Assembly (NCBI GenBank): GCA_033721235.1
Contig: JAWWAY010000003.1
Coordinates: 207,268 to 271,267, forward strand
DNA length: 64,000 nt
Direction of reading: 5' to 3'
Origin: UBA5078 sp033721235
Lineage (GTDB): Bacteria; Pseudomonadota; Gammaproteobacteria; Pseudomonadales; Pseudohongiellaceae
The notes beneath the pieces were generated by a model, which did no database searches, was not told where the DNA came from, and was given only the letters and a program-made list of their open reading frames with translations. Of this stretch, positions 33,287 through 43,117 are shown in pieces; positions within the stretch are counted from its first letter, which is position 1, and each line of letters opens with the position of its first letter. Made by a program: the position numbers and the translations under genes.

Positions 33287-34494
33287 AGACCTTCGCAAAA
33301 CTAAGCACAGTATTGACCTTGGGCTTTAGCCTTAGCGCCTGCATTATGGTGCCCGGCAGTAATATCAACCCAGACAACCCTTCCGGTAATTTAGGCACAG
33401 GCTTTTTCAGTGACGACAACTCTGTCTGGTTCCCCGGTTTGTTTGAAAACCGCCGCGACGAAGTGACAGAGGACGAGGTTAGCGAGCTGTTTAGCGTAGT
33501 TCCAATTACCGCTGACTTGCTAGCGCAGCGCAAGGAACTCAGCATGGCCGTTAGCACTGCCCAAAGCGTTCCCGCTGCCATGCCCGCCAGCCTAATGTCG
33601 CAACTAGAGAACTATGAGTACCACATAGGCAAAGGCGATGTGCTGAGCATTACCGTCTACGAACACCCAGAGCTAACCATTCCAGCAGGCGACAGACGTA
33701 GCGCGGCAGAGTCCGGCAATATTGTAGAAAGCGACGGCACTATCTTTTACCCCTACATCAACCGCGTTGCCGTAGAAGGCTTAACCGTCAACGAAGTACG
33801 TGAAGAAATTGCCACAAGACTGGCCGAGTATATTACCGACCCACAAGTAGCCGTGCGCGTCATTAGCTTTAACAGCCAGCGCATGTATGTAACAGGGCGC
33901 GTTAGCAGCCCCGGCTCCCAAGCCATTAGCAATGTTCCTCTAACGGTTTTAGATGCTATTGCCCAAGCAGGCGGTTTAACAGACAGTGCCAACTGGCACG
34001 AAGTATTACTGTCGCGTAATGGCCAAGAGACACGGCTTTCTGTTTACGAGATGCTTAATAACGGCCGCCTTGGCCAGAACATGTTGTTACAACACGGCGA
34101 TGTACTGCACGTGCCAGAGGTAGGCGAGCAAAAGGTGTTTGTATTGGGCGAGCTTAACCGCGTTAACACCATTCCTATGGGCAACCTAAGGATGTCGCTA
34201 ACCGAGGCCCTAACCGCATCGGGCGGGCTTAACCAAGTCACTTCCAACGCCAGCGGCATTTTTGTAATTCGACAAGCAACGGACGTAGCAATGGCCGATG
34301 CCAAACTCGCCACTATTTACCAGCTTGATGTAACCAATGCCCTTAACTTTGCCATTGGCACCCGCTTTATGTTGCAGCCAACAGATATTGTTTATGTGAC
34401 AACCGCACCAGTCACTCGCTGGAACCGCGTTATCAGTCAGCTGCTACCTAGCTTAAACGCGCTAATAACAGCAGACAGAGTGAGCAACTTATAA
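33283..34494 (+). CDS. wza: Polysaccharide export outer-membrane lipoprotein, Wza type
   Basis: Wza forms the outer-membrane channel for capsule or exopolysaccharide. The signal peptide ends in a lipobox (LSLSAC, Cys near 20). The Poly_export domain is at about 112-200 (YHIGKGDVLSITVYEHPELTIP, ..YPYINRVAVEGLTVNEVREEI), followed by SLBB repeats (YVTGRVSSPGSQAISNVPLTVLDAIAQAGGL and VFVLGELNRVNTIPMG). 403 aa. It is the first gene after the ops element, with wzb and wzc behind it, the group 1/Wzy-dependent arrangement. Confidence 0.93.
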   Translation: MKTFAKLSTVLTLGFSLSACIMVPGSNINPDNPSGNLGTGFFSDDNSVWFPGLFENRRDEVTEDEVSELFSVVPITADLLAQRKELSMAVSTAQSVPAAMPASLMSQLENYEYHIGKGDVLSITVYEHPELTIPAGDRRSAAESGNIVESDGTIFYPYINRVAVEGLTVNEVREEIATRLAEYITDPQVAVRVISFNSQRMYVTGRVSSPGSQAISNVPLTVLDAIAQAGGLTDSANWHEVLLSRNGQETRLSVYEMLNNGRLGQNMLLQHGDVLHVPEVGEQKVFVLGELNRVNTIPMGNLRMSLTEALTASGGLNQVTSNASGIFVIRQATDVAMADAKLATIYQLDVTNALNFAIGTRFMLQPTDIVYVTTAPVTRWNRVISQLLPSLNALITADRVSNL

Positions 34495-34496
34495 GC

Positions 34497-34955
34497 ATGA
34501 GCCCATACAACAACATCTTAGTAGTGTGTATGGGCAATATCTGCCGCAGCCCAGTGGCGGCTGCAATGCTAAAAAAGGCATTGCCAGAAAAGAATATACA
34601 ATCAGCTGGCCTAAACGCCATGGTAGACCAAGGCGTAGAGCCAACAGCTAAACAACTGGCAGAGCAAGACGGTATTGATGTTAGCGAACACAAAGCACAG
34701 CAGCTAACAACGGAACACTTACAATGGGCTGACCTAATTTTGGTAATGAGCCAAAACCAAAGAAGCCTAATAGGGCAAAAAGACCCAGCAGCTATGGGAA
34801 AAACCATGTTGCTAGGCCACTGGATACACGGCGTAGGCACACGCGCGAATAATGGGGCGGATATACCGGACCCGTATAAGAAAAGCGCGGATGTGTTTGG
34901 GCATGTGCACAATTCGATTAAGCAAGCCACAAATTTGTGGGCAGAAAAACTGTAA
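34497..34955 (+). CDS. wzb: Low-molecular-weight protein-tyrosine phosphatase, Wzb type
   Basis: Wzb removes phosphate from the tyrosine-rich tail of Wzc so that polymerisation and export can cycle. The P-loop CMGNICRS has nucleophile Cys11 and Arg17; the general acid is in DIPDPYKKSADVF. 152 aa is the family size. It starts 2 bases after wza and its end overlaps or abuts wzc. Confidence 0.93.
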   Translation: MSPYNNILVVCMGNICRSPVAAAMLKKALPEKNIQSAGLNAMVDQGVEPTAKQLAEQDGIDVSEHKAQQLTTEHLQWADLILVMSQNQRSLIGQKDPAAMGKTMLLGHWIHGVGTRANNGADIPDPYKKSADVFGHVHNSIKQATNLWAEKL

Positions 34956-34957
34956 AA

Positions 34958-37234
34958 ATGACGGGAAGTAGGATGGACTCAAGAGTCGACCGAGTTAAGC
35001 TAAACAAAGAGCAAAGAAACGAAGAAGAGCTAGATTTTGGCTACCTTCTAGCTATTTTTATTGACCATAAATGGTTCATCCTAGCGGTAACTTTACTAAT
35101 AACGGCACTTGGATATGGTGTGGTTTGGATGTCTACACCGATTTATCGTGCTGATGCGCTAATTCAGGTTGAACAAAGAGGTGGAAACCTAGCGAGTATT
35201 GACACTTCTATTTTGCAAGAACAAACGGCCTCTACTACTCAAAGTGAAATACTTCGGTCAAGAATGATTATGGGCCAAGCGGCATTGCAAGCGGGTTTGG
35301 ACTTGGTGGTTCGTCCCAACTATTTTCCAATCATCGGAGCTGCGCTTACGCGGAAGGGCACTACTAGGCCGGCATGGGACAACGGAAGCGCCTATGCCTG
35401 GGCTGGGGATTTCATTGCCGTAGATCAGTTAAGGGTTAACAGTGCCCTGCAGGGTACAGAGATAACAATTGAAATTTCAAGCGATCGCACATTCAATGTA
35501 AGCACTGAAAATGGTCAACAAATTGGAAGCGGGGTAGTTGGTGAACTTTTTGTATCCGAGTCTCCATTTGTTGAGTTACTTGTTTCCAGAATATCTGCGC
35601 CACGTAATGTTGTTTTCAAAGTTACAAAACGCACAGATGTGCAAATGACACAATATTTGCAGAGGCGCTTTGGAGTTTCTCAAAGAGGAACGTCGGGTAT
35701 TCTTGAATTGAATCTTACTGGACCCGACCGTCAAGAATTGGTTAGGTCTTTGAATGCCATCGCCAACGTATACTTGGTACAGAATATCAATAGACAAGCG
35801 GCAGAAGCAGAAAGTCGTTTAGAGTTTCTAGAACAGCAGACGCCACTAGTTCAAGAAGATCTTTACTCAGCAGAGAATCGCTTAAATGAATATCAGGCGA
35901 GTCAGGATAGTGTCGACTTGAGCTTTGAAACACGAACCATGTTGGAGCGATTGGTAAATATCGAATCAGAATTAAATCAACTCCAGTTGCAAGAAAGCGA
36001 ACTGTCGCGTCGATTTACACCAAGCCATCCAAACTATAAAGCACTCTTAGAAAAACGCTCACAATTAGAGCAAGAATCTCGTTTATTAGAAGTAGAAGTT
36101 GATACATTGCCTGAAACGCAAAGGCAAGTATTACGTATGAATAGAGATGTTCAGGTATCTCAGCAAATCTACATGCAAATGCTAAATGCAACTCAAGAAT
36201 TGCGAATAGCTCGCGCGGGCACTGTAGGCAATGTCAGAATACTCGACGAAGCTCTTGCAGGTACAAGTGCTATAGCACCCAGAGGCAATTTGATTATGTT
36301 GATTTCGCTATTCTCGGGGCTAATGCTAGGTGTGATGCTGGTATTAATTAAGCACTTATTACATCGCGGCGTAACTTCTGTAGAGGAGCTACAAGCACTG
36401 GGCTTGCAGGTGTATGCGACTGTTCCGCTTTCAGAAAAACAAGTTGAAGAATTTGGCAGGAACAGGTTGGCTAGCGCGCCAAAGAAGGCGTTGTCGAAGA
36501 GAGTTAGAAAAACGCGAGGGGGAAGAAAGCCTAATGTTAAGGATGGCGTGCTAGCACTTTTAGCGCCGACAGATGTGGCAGTCGAAGCACTTCGTGGGCT
36601 TCGTACGAGTTTGCACTTCGCGATGAGCGAGGCACCAAATAATCGACTAATGCTTACCGGGCCAAGTCCAGCAGTTGGTAAAAGTTTTATATCAACTAAC
36701 TTATCCACTATTTGCGCGCAAAGCGGCCAGAAAATATTGTTAATAGATGCAGATATGCGAAAAGGCCGTATTCATGAAGCGTTTGCAGGACTAAGTAAAA
36801 TTGGCTTGAGCGAATATCTGGTTGGCGATGCCACACTGGAAGAAGTTATTAGAGAAACTCAGCAGGAGGGTTTAAGTTACATCGCTAGAGGAATTGCTCC
36901 GCCTAACCCGTCCGAACTACTTATGAGCAATAAGTTTGAACAGTTCCTTAATCTGGTTGGTGAGCAATTTGATCTGGTTATCATTGATACTCCGCCAGTG
37001 CTCGCAGTGACCGACGCAGTACTAGTAGGTAAGAAAGTTGGTATTACGCTGATGATTACGAGATTCAGAGCGAACAATCCGAAGGAGATTGATCGATCGC
37101 TACAGCATTTGGAGACTGCAGGAATTAACGTTCGTGGCTGCATTTTGAATGCTATTGAAAAGACTGCAAGTTCTTACTACGGCTATGGTTATAGTGGCTA
37201 TTACAATTACGCTTACGAGTCAGATCGTGAATAG
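34958..37234 (+). CDS. wzc: Polysaccharide co-polymerase / tyrosine autokinase, Wzc type
   Basis: Wzc controls chain length and export by cycles of tyrosine phosphorylation. N-terminal Wzz domain with a first membrane helix (HKWFILAVTLLITALGYGVVW), a long periplasmic coiled coil (about 270-430), a second helix (LIMLISLFSGLMLGVMLVLI) and a cytoplasmic BY-kinase: Walker A in GPSPAVGKS, A' in LLIDADMRKGR, B in LVIIDTPPV, and a Tyr-rich tail (YYGYGYSGYYNYAY). Start uncertain: GTG 34937 overlaps wzb, ATG 34958 is chosen, ATG 34973 is possible. Confidence 0.94.
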   Translation: MTGSRMDSRVDRVKLNKEQRNEEELDFGYLLAIFIDHKWFILAVTLLITALGYGVVWMSTPIYRADALIQVEQRGGNLASIDTSILQEQTASTTQSEILRSRMIMGQAALQAGLDLVVRPNYFPIIGAALTRKGTTRPAWDNGSAYAWAGDFIAVDQLRVNSALQGTEITIEISSDRTFNVSTENGQQIGSGVVGELFVSESPFVELLVSRISAPRNVVFKVTKRTDVQMTQYLQRRFGVSQRGTSGILELNLTGPDRQELVRSLNAIANVYLVQNINRQAAEAESRLEFLEQQTPLVQEDLYSAENRLNEYQASQDSVDLSFETRTMLERLVNIESELNQLQLQESELSRRFTPSHPNYKALLEKRSQLEQESRLLEVEVDTLPETQRQVLRMNRDVQVSQQIYMQMLNATQELRIARAGTVGNVRILDEALAGTSAIAPRGNLIMLISLFSGLMLGVMLVLIKHLLHRGVTSVEELQALGLQVYATVPLSEKQVEEFGRNRLASAPKKALSKRVRKTRGGRKPNVKDGVLALLAPTDVAVEALRGLRTSLHFAMSEAPNNRLMLTGPSPAVGKSFISTNLSTICAQSGQKILLIDADMRKGRIHEAFAGLSKIGLSEYLVGDATLEEVIRETQQEGLSYIARGIAPPNPSELLMSNKFEQFLNLVGEQFDLVIIDTPPVLAVTDAVLVGKKVGITLMITRFRANNPKEIDRSLQHLETAGINVRGCILNAIEKTASSYYGYGYSGYYNYAYESDRE

Positions 37235-37294
37235 CATTAATTCTGAACTCCAGAGAGTCACGCCGCTAGTACATCTTCCTCGGCTATAAAACTA

Positions 37295-39088
37295 ATGTTC
37301 ACAAGCTTAAAGCTACTTTTTTCTCTATTCAGCGCGCGTCAACGCACAGGATTTTTCAAGCTCCAAATGTTGATCACTCTAATGGGAGTTCTAGAGGTAG
37401 TTAGCGTTACAGCTGTTGCACCATTTATGGCTATGGTAAGTGACAGTTCATACATCGAAAGACAACCTTTGTTGAGAAAGTTAATGGACTATAGCGGTGC
37501 TGATGGAGCAACTGAGTTTCTATTCTTGTTTGGCTTAGGTCTTCTCTTTCTTCTTGCATTGTCTGCTGTCTTTTCTATGTTCACCACATGGAGACTTGCA
37601 CTCTGGTCACAAAGCATTGGCGTTTCTCTAACTGTCAGACTTTATGGATACTATCTCCATCAGCCGTGGGCGTTTCATTCTGCACATCATAGCGCGCAAC
37701 TGACGAACCGAATTTCTCAGGAATGCGGCAGAGTTATTAATCAAATAATAGCGCCTCTGATGATGATGAATGCTCGTATAGTTTTATCAGTCATGATGTT
37801 GACTACAATTTTCTACATTAATCCCGAGATTGCATTGGTGGGAACTAGTCTATTTGCCATTGTCTATTTCCTTTTGTTTAGAACCGTTAGAGGCTCATTA
37901 ATTAATAATGGGCGTCAGATTACGGAAACAAACCGAGAACGTTTCAAATTAATGAACGAAGGGTTTGGCGGGATAAAAGAAACACTACTTTTGGGAAGGC
38001 AACTAGAGTTCTATCGACGCTTTAGAAGTGTCAGCGAAAAGCTCGGGCGCGCTATGGCAAGCAATACAGGAATTGTCCAAATTCCTCGCTATGCCGTGGA
38101 ATTGGTGGCGTTTGGCTCGATAATTCTACTCGTGCTGTATTTGTTGAAAAGCTATCAGGGAGACTCAACGATGATCCTTCCTGTTCTTTCGGTTAACGCA
38201 TTAGCATGCTTTAAACTACTTCCTGCTTTTCAGCAAGTTTATGCAAGTATTTCAAATATAAAGTCAAATCTTTCAGCATTCGATAGTATTAAAAATGAAT
38301 TAATTGAAAGTGCCGAGAGTCATTACGACTACATAAGAGACGATAGGAAATTAATTCCAAATCGAGAAATAAAGCTCGATGCGATCACATTCTCGTATGC
38401 CAAAAAAGATACTCCAGCACTTAAAGATGTAACACTCAGAATTCCAGTAAACAAAACGATAGCTCTAGTTGGTGAATCGGGCAGTGGGAAATCCACTGTA
38501 GTCGACTTAATTATGGGGTTAATATCGCCAGATCAAGGTTCATTGACTATTGATGGTATACAAATCGATAGCTGCAGTAGACGCGCCTGGCAGAATACAA
38601 TTGGGTATGTATCGCAACTGATATTTCTGGCTGACTCAACTATCCGTGAGAATATTGCTTTTGGTATCGCGGAAGATGAAATTGACGATGATAAAGTACA
38701 AAAAGCAATTGAATTGGCTCATCTTGATAGTTTTGTACAGTCACTCCAGTGCGGTGTATACACAAATATTGGCGAAAAAGGAGTTCAGCTTTCAGGCGGA
38801 CAACGTCAAAGAGTGGCAATTGCTCGTGCGCTGTATATCGATGCCGAAGTTCTTGTTTTGGACGAGGCTACCAGTGCACTAGATGGCGTTACCGAAAGAA
38901 TGGTGATGGAGGCAATTAGCGAGTTCTCGGGTAGCAAAACTATAATACTTGTAGCTCATCGCTTGGCTACCGTAAGGTCTAGCGATATTATCTATCTTCT
39001 TGATAATGGGCGCATAAAATGTTCTGGAACCTACGATGAATTGATTAGGGATAGCGAGCTATTTAGAAACATGACTATGCACGCGTAA
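37295..39088 (+). CDS. ABC transporter, fused membrane and ATPase domains, PglK/lipid-linked oligosaccharide flippase-like
   Basis: A 597-aa half-transporter: six membrane segments in residues about 20-310, then an ATPase with Walker A GESGSGKSTVVDL, the signature LSGGQRQRVAIARAL, Walker B VLVLDEATSALD and a switch His in LVAHRLATV. The sequence resembles PglK and MsbA-type flippases used for lipid-linked glycans. Since the locus has Wza, Wzb, Wzc and a Wzy-like polymerase but no Wzx, this protein may carry the undecaprenyl-linked repeat across the inner membrane. Substrate is inferred. Confidence 0.8.
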   Translation: MFTSLKLLFSLFSARQRTGFFKLQMLITLMGVLEVVSVTAVAPFMAMVSDSSYIERQPLLRKLMDYSGADGATEFLFLFGLGLLFLLALSAVFSMFTTWRLALWSQSIGVSLTVRLYGYYLHQPWAFHSAHHSAQLTNRISQECGRVINQIIAPLMMMNARIVLSVMMLTTIFYINPEIALVGTSLFAIVYFLLFRTVRGSLINNGRQITETNRERFKLMNEGFGGIKETLLLGRQLEFYRRFRSVSEKLGRAMASNTGIVQIPRYAVELVAFGSIILLVLYLLKSYQGDSTMILPVLSVNALACFKLLPAFQQVYASISNIKSNLSAFDSIKNELIESAESHYDYIRDDRKLIPNREIKLDAITFSYAKKDTPALKDVTLRIPVNKTIALVGESGSGKSTVVDLIMGLISPDQGSLTIDGIQIDSCSRRAWQNTIGYVSQLIFLADSTIRENIAFGIAEDEIDDDKVQKAIELAHLDSFVQSLQCGVYTNIGEKGVQLSGGQRQRVAIARALYIDAEVLVLDEATSALDGVTERMVMEAISEFSGSKTIILVAHRLATVRSSDIIYLLDNGRIKCSGTYDELIRDSELFRNMTMHA

Positions 39089-39137
39089 TTCATCGTGAAT
39101 CGTATTTACCATTAGTAACCAATAATACAAGACGATT

Positions 39138-39701
39138 ATGTCATATTACTCTCAAGATGCTTTGGCCAAGTTTGGGTTTAAACACCTGGGTAAAAACGTA
39201 AAGCTAAGTACCAAAGCTTCTGTCTATGATTGCGAGAAAATTTCGCTATTCGATAACTGCAGGATTGATGACTTTTGTCTTTTGTCCGGAAGTATTTCAA
39301 TAGGACGCTATGTTCATGTCGCTCCCTTCTGTTTACTGGCTGGAGGAGAACAAGGAATTACGATGGATGATTTTTCAGGGCTGGCATATAGCGTTCAGGT
39401 TTTTAGCCAATCTGATGACTATTCCGGCATGACAATGACAAACCCTAATGTAGATGAAGCGTTCAAATCCGTTGTTAGAGCAGCAGTACACTTAGGGCGA
39501 CATGTAATCATAGGAACCTCAAGCATTGTTTTTCCTGGTGTTGATGTTGCCGAAGGTTGTGCTGTTGGTGCAATGAGTCTTGTGACCAAAAGTACGGAAG
39601 AGTGGGGGATTTATGTAGGAAATCCTGCCCGAAGAATAAAGGATAGAAAAAAGGATCTCTTGGCGTTGGAATCGAAATTTCTGGAAGGAAAATCTAGGTG
39701 A
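39138..39701 (+). CDS. Left-handed beta-helix (hexapeptide) acyltransferase
   Basis: 187 aa with hexapeptide turns (ISLFDNCRIDDFCLLSG, ISIGRYVHVAPFCLLAGG, VHLGRHVIIGTSSIVFPGVDVAEGCAVGAMSLV) and the terminal YVGNPARRIKDR of sugar O- or N-acetyltransferases. It overlaps wecE by 4 bases. Together with WecE it could acetylate dTDP-4-amino-4,6-dideoxygalactose, the role WecD or FdtC plays elsewhere; a general O-acetyltransferase is the alternative. Confidence 0.8.
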   Translation: MSYYSQDALAKFGFKHLGKNVKLSTKASVYDCEKISLFDNCRIDDFCLLSGSISIGRYVHVAPFCLLAGGEQGITMDDFSGLAYSVQVFSQSDDYSGMTMTNPNVDEAFKSVVRAAVHLGRHVIIGTSSIVFPGVDVAEGCAVGAMSLVTKSTEEWGIYVGNPARRIKDRKKDLLALESKFLEGKSR

Positions 39702-40837
39702 TACCTTTTAATAAACCTCCTTTTGTTGGCGTAGAGAGTAAATACGTTGAAGAAGCTATTCACAGTTCTAAGATTTCGGGTGGGGGGAAGTTCACAATAG
39801 AATGTGAGCAGTGGTTTCAAGATTATTTGAAATGCTCCAAGGCACTTATGACCCCCTCATGTACTCATGCCTTGGAGATGACAGCGATCTTGCTAGATTT
39901 GAAGATTGGCGACGAGGTAATAATGCCTAGTTATACCTTCGTCAGTACAGCCAATGCCTTCTTGCTGCGTGGAGCCAAAATAGTGTTTGTAGATATTAGG
40001 CCTGACACCCTAAATATTGACGAAACTAAGATTGAAGAAGCTATCACGAGTAGGACTAAGGCAATCGTTCCAGTTCATTATGCTGGGGTCGCCTGTGAAA
40101 TGGATTCAATTTTAAAGATTGCCGAGAAACATAATCTATATGTCGTTGAGGATGCCGCCCAAGGTATTTTTTCAAGATATAAAGGCAAATTACTTGGTAC
40201 TTTGGGAGCGTTGGGAACTTATAGCTTTCATGAAACTAAGAACTACACAAGTGGTGGTGAAGGCGGTTTACTAATTGTTAATGACAAGAAGTTCGTAGAG
40301 AGAGCTGAAATTATTCGTGAAAAGGGCACGAACAGGAGCAGATTTTTCCGAGGTCAAGTAGATAAATATACCTGGGTTGATGTCGGCAGTAGTTACTTGG
40401 CGTCAGAGCTTCAGGCAGCCTATCTGTGGGGACAACTCGAAAATGCAAAATTGATTTTTGAGCAGCGAATGAGGATTTGGAAAACATACTACGAGCGCTT
40501 AGCTTTGCTGTATGAAGAAGAGCTCATAGAATTGCCGCACATTCCAGAAGGCTGCGATCATAATGCCCATATGTTCTACATTAAACTTAAAAACGAGTTA
40601 GTGAGGGACAGTCTAATTAGCTACTTGAAAGGTAAAGGAATTATTGCTGTTTTTCACTACGTACCTCTTCACAGTTCTAGTTTTGGCGCTGAGAACACCA
40701 TTTTTTCCGGCCAAGACATTTATACCACGAAGGAGAGTACTAGGTTGATTCGATTGCCAATGTACCATGGTCTTTCCAATAACGAGCAGGAAACTGTTAT
40801 AGACGCCATCTATAGTTTCTTTAGGAGTCATCACTAA
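39698..40837 (+). CDS. wecE: dTDP-4-amino-4,6-dideoxygalactose transaminase (WecE-like)
   Basis: PLP-dependent sugar aminotransferase of 379 aa that would convert dTDP-4-keto-6-deoxyglucose to dTDP-Fuc4N. WecE-type features: MIPFNKPPFVGVE, PSYTFVSTANAFLLRG, VVEDAAQGI and SFHETKNYTSGGEGG with Lys181 as PLP lysine. Start GTG at 39698. The substrate would come from RmlA (31177) plus an RmlB encoded elsewhere. Coupled to the acyltransferase upstream and to the glycosyltransferase downstream. Confidence 0.88.
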   Translation: MIPFNKPPFVGVESKYVEEAIHSSKISGGGKFTIECEQWFQDYLKCSKALMTPSCTHALEMTAILLDLKIGDEVIMPSYTFVSTANAFLLRGAKIVFVDIRPDTLNIDETKIEEAITSRTKAIVPVHYAGVACEMDSILKIAEKHNLYVVEDAAQGIFSRYKGKLLGTLGALGTYSFHETKNYTSGGEGGLLIVNDKKFVERAEIIREKGTNRSRFFRGQVDKYTWVDVGSSYLASELQAAYLWGQLENAKLIFEQRMRIWKTYYERLALLYEEELIELPHIPEGCDHNAHMFYIKLKNELVRDSLISYLKGKGIIAVFHYVPLHSSSFGAENTIFSGQDIYTTKESTRLIRLPMYHGLSNNEQETVIDAIYSFFRSHH

Positions 40838-41994
40838 TGGCGTGTATATTGAAAATGCCAAGCATCGCTGGTAAAGGTGTCGTGTCATTTACTAATATAG
40901 AATACTTTCGGCAAATTAAGAAAATACGAAAAAATCAACAGTCTATAGAAGAATTACGGAAGAAGTGGGTGATTTGTTATCACCCAAACTGGGAAGATAA
41001 AAGCTTTTCTGACGCTGACTTTTTTGATGCAATCATTTGTAATTCGGAGTCATTTGCATTTTCTCCAGAGATCAGAAACTTAAGGACAGATCAAAAAATA
41101 CTCGGTGTTGCATCGAATCGTATGACCCCCCCGTTCTTCAAGCGAGGAAAAGAGAAAATATGGGATTTTTGTCATGTATCTCGCTTTGAGAAAAGAAAAA
41201 ATATTTTTGGTTTTTTTGACGTTGTGAAAGCAGCATTTGAACTACGACAAGAGTTAACAGGTGTGTTGCTGGTTTCCGTCTCACCCAAAGACCTAAGTAA
41301 GCTAAGAGAAAGATATGATTCAGTTTTCTCAGAGAGGGAAAAGTCTCAGTTTGAGCTAATAAGCCTAAGTTATGACCTACCATTTCCGCTTTCTAAAAAG
41401 ACTCTAGCCACTTTCTATAATCACTCTAAAGTCAGCTTGAATACTCACATTGATGAGCCGCACGGCCGTGTTGTTGGCTATTCGCTTGCATGTGGTATGC
41501 CTGTGGTTGGATTTCCAGATTTAATGGAAATGGTGCCTATGAAATTTAGGTGTGAACCTTTTTTCTACACCTCTCAAGAAGCTGGATATCTTTGCAGTAA
41601 ACTGATTAGCGCGATTAACTATGTAGACTCTAGTTATAGGCCGGACATACATAGCGACGTCGCAGAGATGTTCTCTGGTGCTGTACAGTCCGAACTACTA
41701 AAAAATAAGCTTATTAAGCAATTTAAATTAGATGGAACGGGTTGGATGCTGAATGACTTAGATTTTCGTTTATCGCAACATTACGGTGGATTAGAGAATA
41801 AAAACTCTTCCAAACTTAGCATAAGAGATTTTTTGTGGATTTTGAGCAAGTGTGGTAACGAGGATATAGTAAACAATATTCTTAATCTTAGTGAAATAGC
41901 AAAACCCATGCACAAAAGCATTTGGGAAGCCCTCCAAGACAGTTGGCATAGCCATTTTAAGTACTCGCTTAAATCATTCCTTAGAACTAATTGA
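40837..41994 (+). CDS. Glycosyltransferase, GT-B fold (GT4-like)
   Basis: A 385-aa protein whose stop-start overlap with wecE is one base. The C-terminal half contains the sugar-nucleotide region of GT4-like enzymes (LNTHIDEPHGRVVGYSLACGMPVVGFPDLMEMVP). The N-terminal part (VICYHPNWEDKS, FDAIICNSESF) fits a Rossmann domain. The last 80 residues are not recognised. Donor and acceptor unknown; the neighbour WecE suggests a Fuc4NAc transferase, which is speculation. Confidence 0.65.
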   Translation: MACILKMPSIAGKGVVSFTNIEYFRQIKKIRKNQQSIEELRKKWVICYHPNWEDKSFSDADFFDAIICNSESFAFSPEIRNLRTDQKILGVASNRMTPPFFKRGKEKIWDFCHVSRFEKRKNIFGFFDVVKAAFELRQELTGVLLVSVSPKDLSKLRERYDSVFSEREKSQFELISLSYDLPFPLSKKTLATFYNHSKVSLNTHIDEPHGRVVGYSLACGMPVVGFPDLMEMVPMKFRCEPFFYTSQEAGYLCSKLISAINYVDSSYRPDIHSDVAEMFSGAVQSELLKNKLIKQFKLDGTGWMLNDLDFRLSQHYGGLENKNSSKLSIRDFLWILSKCGNEDIVNNILNLSEIAKPMHKSIWEALQDSWHSHFKYSLKSFLRTN

Positions 41995-42169
41995 CTACTA
42001 CATTGCTAGTAGTTCGTGAAACATTTGCATTATTTAAACACCAAGTTCTAGCAATTGACTCCGCAGGAAAAGAACTTATGTTATCGGTGAATACTATGGT
42101 CTATCTGAAAGCTCTAACATTAAAAACTATATACCACCCAATCAATTGTATTTGCGTCTAGGTTGTACA
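41995..42169. other. Gap inside the polysaccharide locus
   Basis: About 175 bases between the glycosyltransferase and the dioxygenase gene, the longest gap inside the operon. AT-rich, no terminator with a clear stem and T-run and no second ops string seen. A secondary promoter here is possible. Confidence 0.3.
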
Positions 42170-43105
42170 GTGAAGTACTTATTTAAAAATCTACTGAAAG
42201 TGTTTCCTCAGTATTCCCCGCCCTTAGGTATGGCTGATATTAATGATTTGAATGAGGAGACTTTAAAATACCTGCATTCGTTGCCAAGTGCTGAAATCAA
42301 TGAACGATTACAATCAATAACATTAGAGTATTCAGAAGTTGAAAGTAATTTGGAAATGGCTAAGGCCATCTTGAAAGAAAATGGAATTTTAGTTATTAAA
42401 AATTTCATGAACCGCAACCTGGCTATAGAGCTTGGTGAGCGATGTAAAGAGACTATTCTATATTATGCGAATCATCTTAAGGAAGGCGAGACAACTAGCT
42501 ACGAAGACGAATCTGCGCTAGCGCAGTTGGGGCCAGTCAAGCTCAAAGGATACCGCCAATTGGTAGAATACAGTAAAGCAGTCGTTCATCTTAGGAGCGG
42601 ACAAGATAAAGGTATGATTGATACGTTCAATATAGACCGAATATTGCCTGAAAGTTGTGTGAATACATTCCTTAGTGCTTTCTCCAAAAGAGAGTTTCCT
42701 GCTGTGTTGGGCATGGAAAGGCAATCTTTAAAAGATAGGAGAAATCTTAATGTGTACTTAAATAGAGGCGTAACTAGCACTCGTGGATTCCATATTGATT
42801 CAGAAAAGACTCAGTTGAAGTCATTTCTTTATATGTCGGATGTTGACAGTGTTGACTCTGGGCCCTATTGCTATTCAATAAGAAGTCATTCTTGTCCAAA
42901 AAGTATTAGGGTGAACAGAGCATTTTCCATGGTAACTAAACAGATAACCGAGTCGCCTATCGTTAAAATAAGTTCTCTTGTACCTGTGTTAGGGCCGGCC
43001 GGGACATTAGTAGTTTCAGATCAAAGAGGTATTCACAGGGGGCTACCTCAATGTGCAGACGCTTTAAGATTAGTTGCTGTTTTAAATTACCAACCCAGTA
43101 CCTAG
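42170..43105 (+). CDS. Phytanoyl-CoA dioxygenase-like Fe(II)/2-oxoglutarate enzyme
   Basis: With start GTG 42170, the iron site is His208-x-Asp210 (GFHIDSEK) and distal His289 (GIHRGL), and the 2-oxoglutarate Arg is Arg300, 11 residues after the His, the spacing known for phytanoyl-CoA hydroxylase. The family hydroxylates varied substrates including natural products. In a glycan locus just before pseB it may hydroxylate or oxidise a sugar or a lipid-linked intermediate. Starts TTG 42146 and ATG 42230 are also possible. Confidence 0.7.
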   Translation: MKYLFKNLLKVFPQYSPPLGMADINDLNEETLKYLHSLPSAEINERLQSITLEYSEVESNLEMAKAILKENGILVIKNFMNRNLAIELGERCKETILYYANHLKEGETTSYEDESALAQLGPVKLKGYRQLVEYSKAVVHLRSGQDKGMIDTFNIDRILPESCVNTFLSAFSKREFPAVLGMERQSLKDRRNLNVYLNRGVTSTRGFHIDSEKTQLKSFLYMSDVDSVDSGPYCYSIRSHSCPKSIRVNRAFSMVTKQITESPIVKISSLVPVLGPAGTLVVSDQRGIHRGLPQCADALRLVAVLNYQPST

Positions 43106-43117
43106 CAGGCAAAGATA

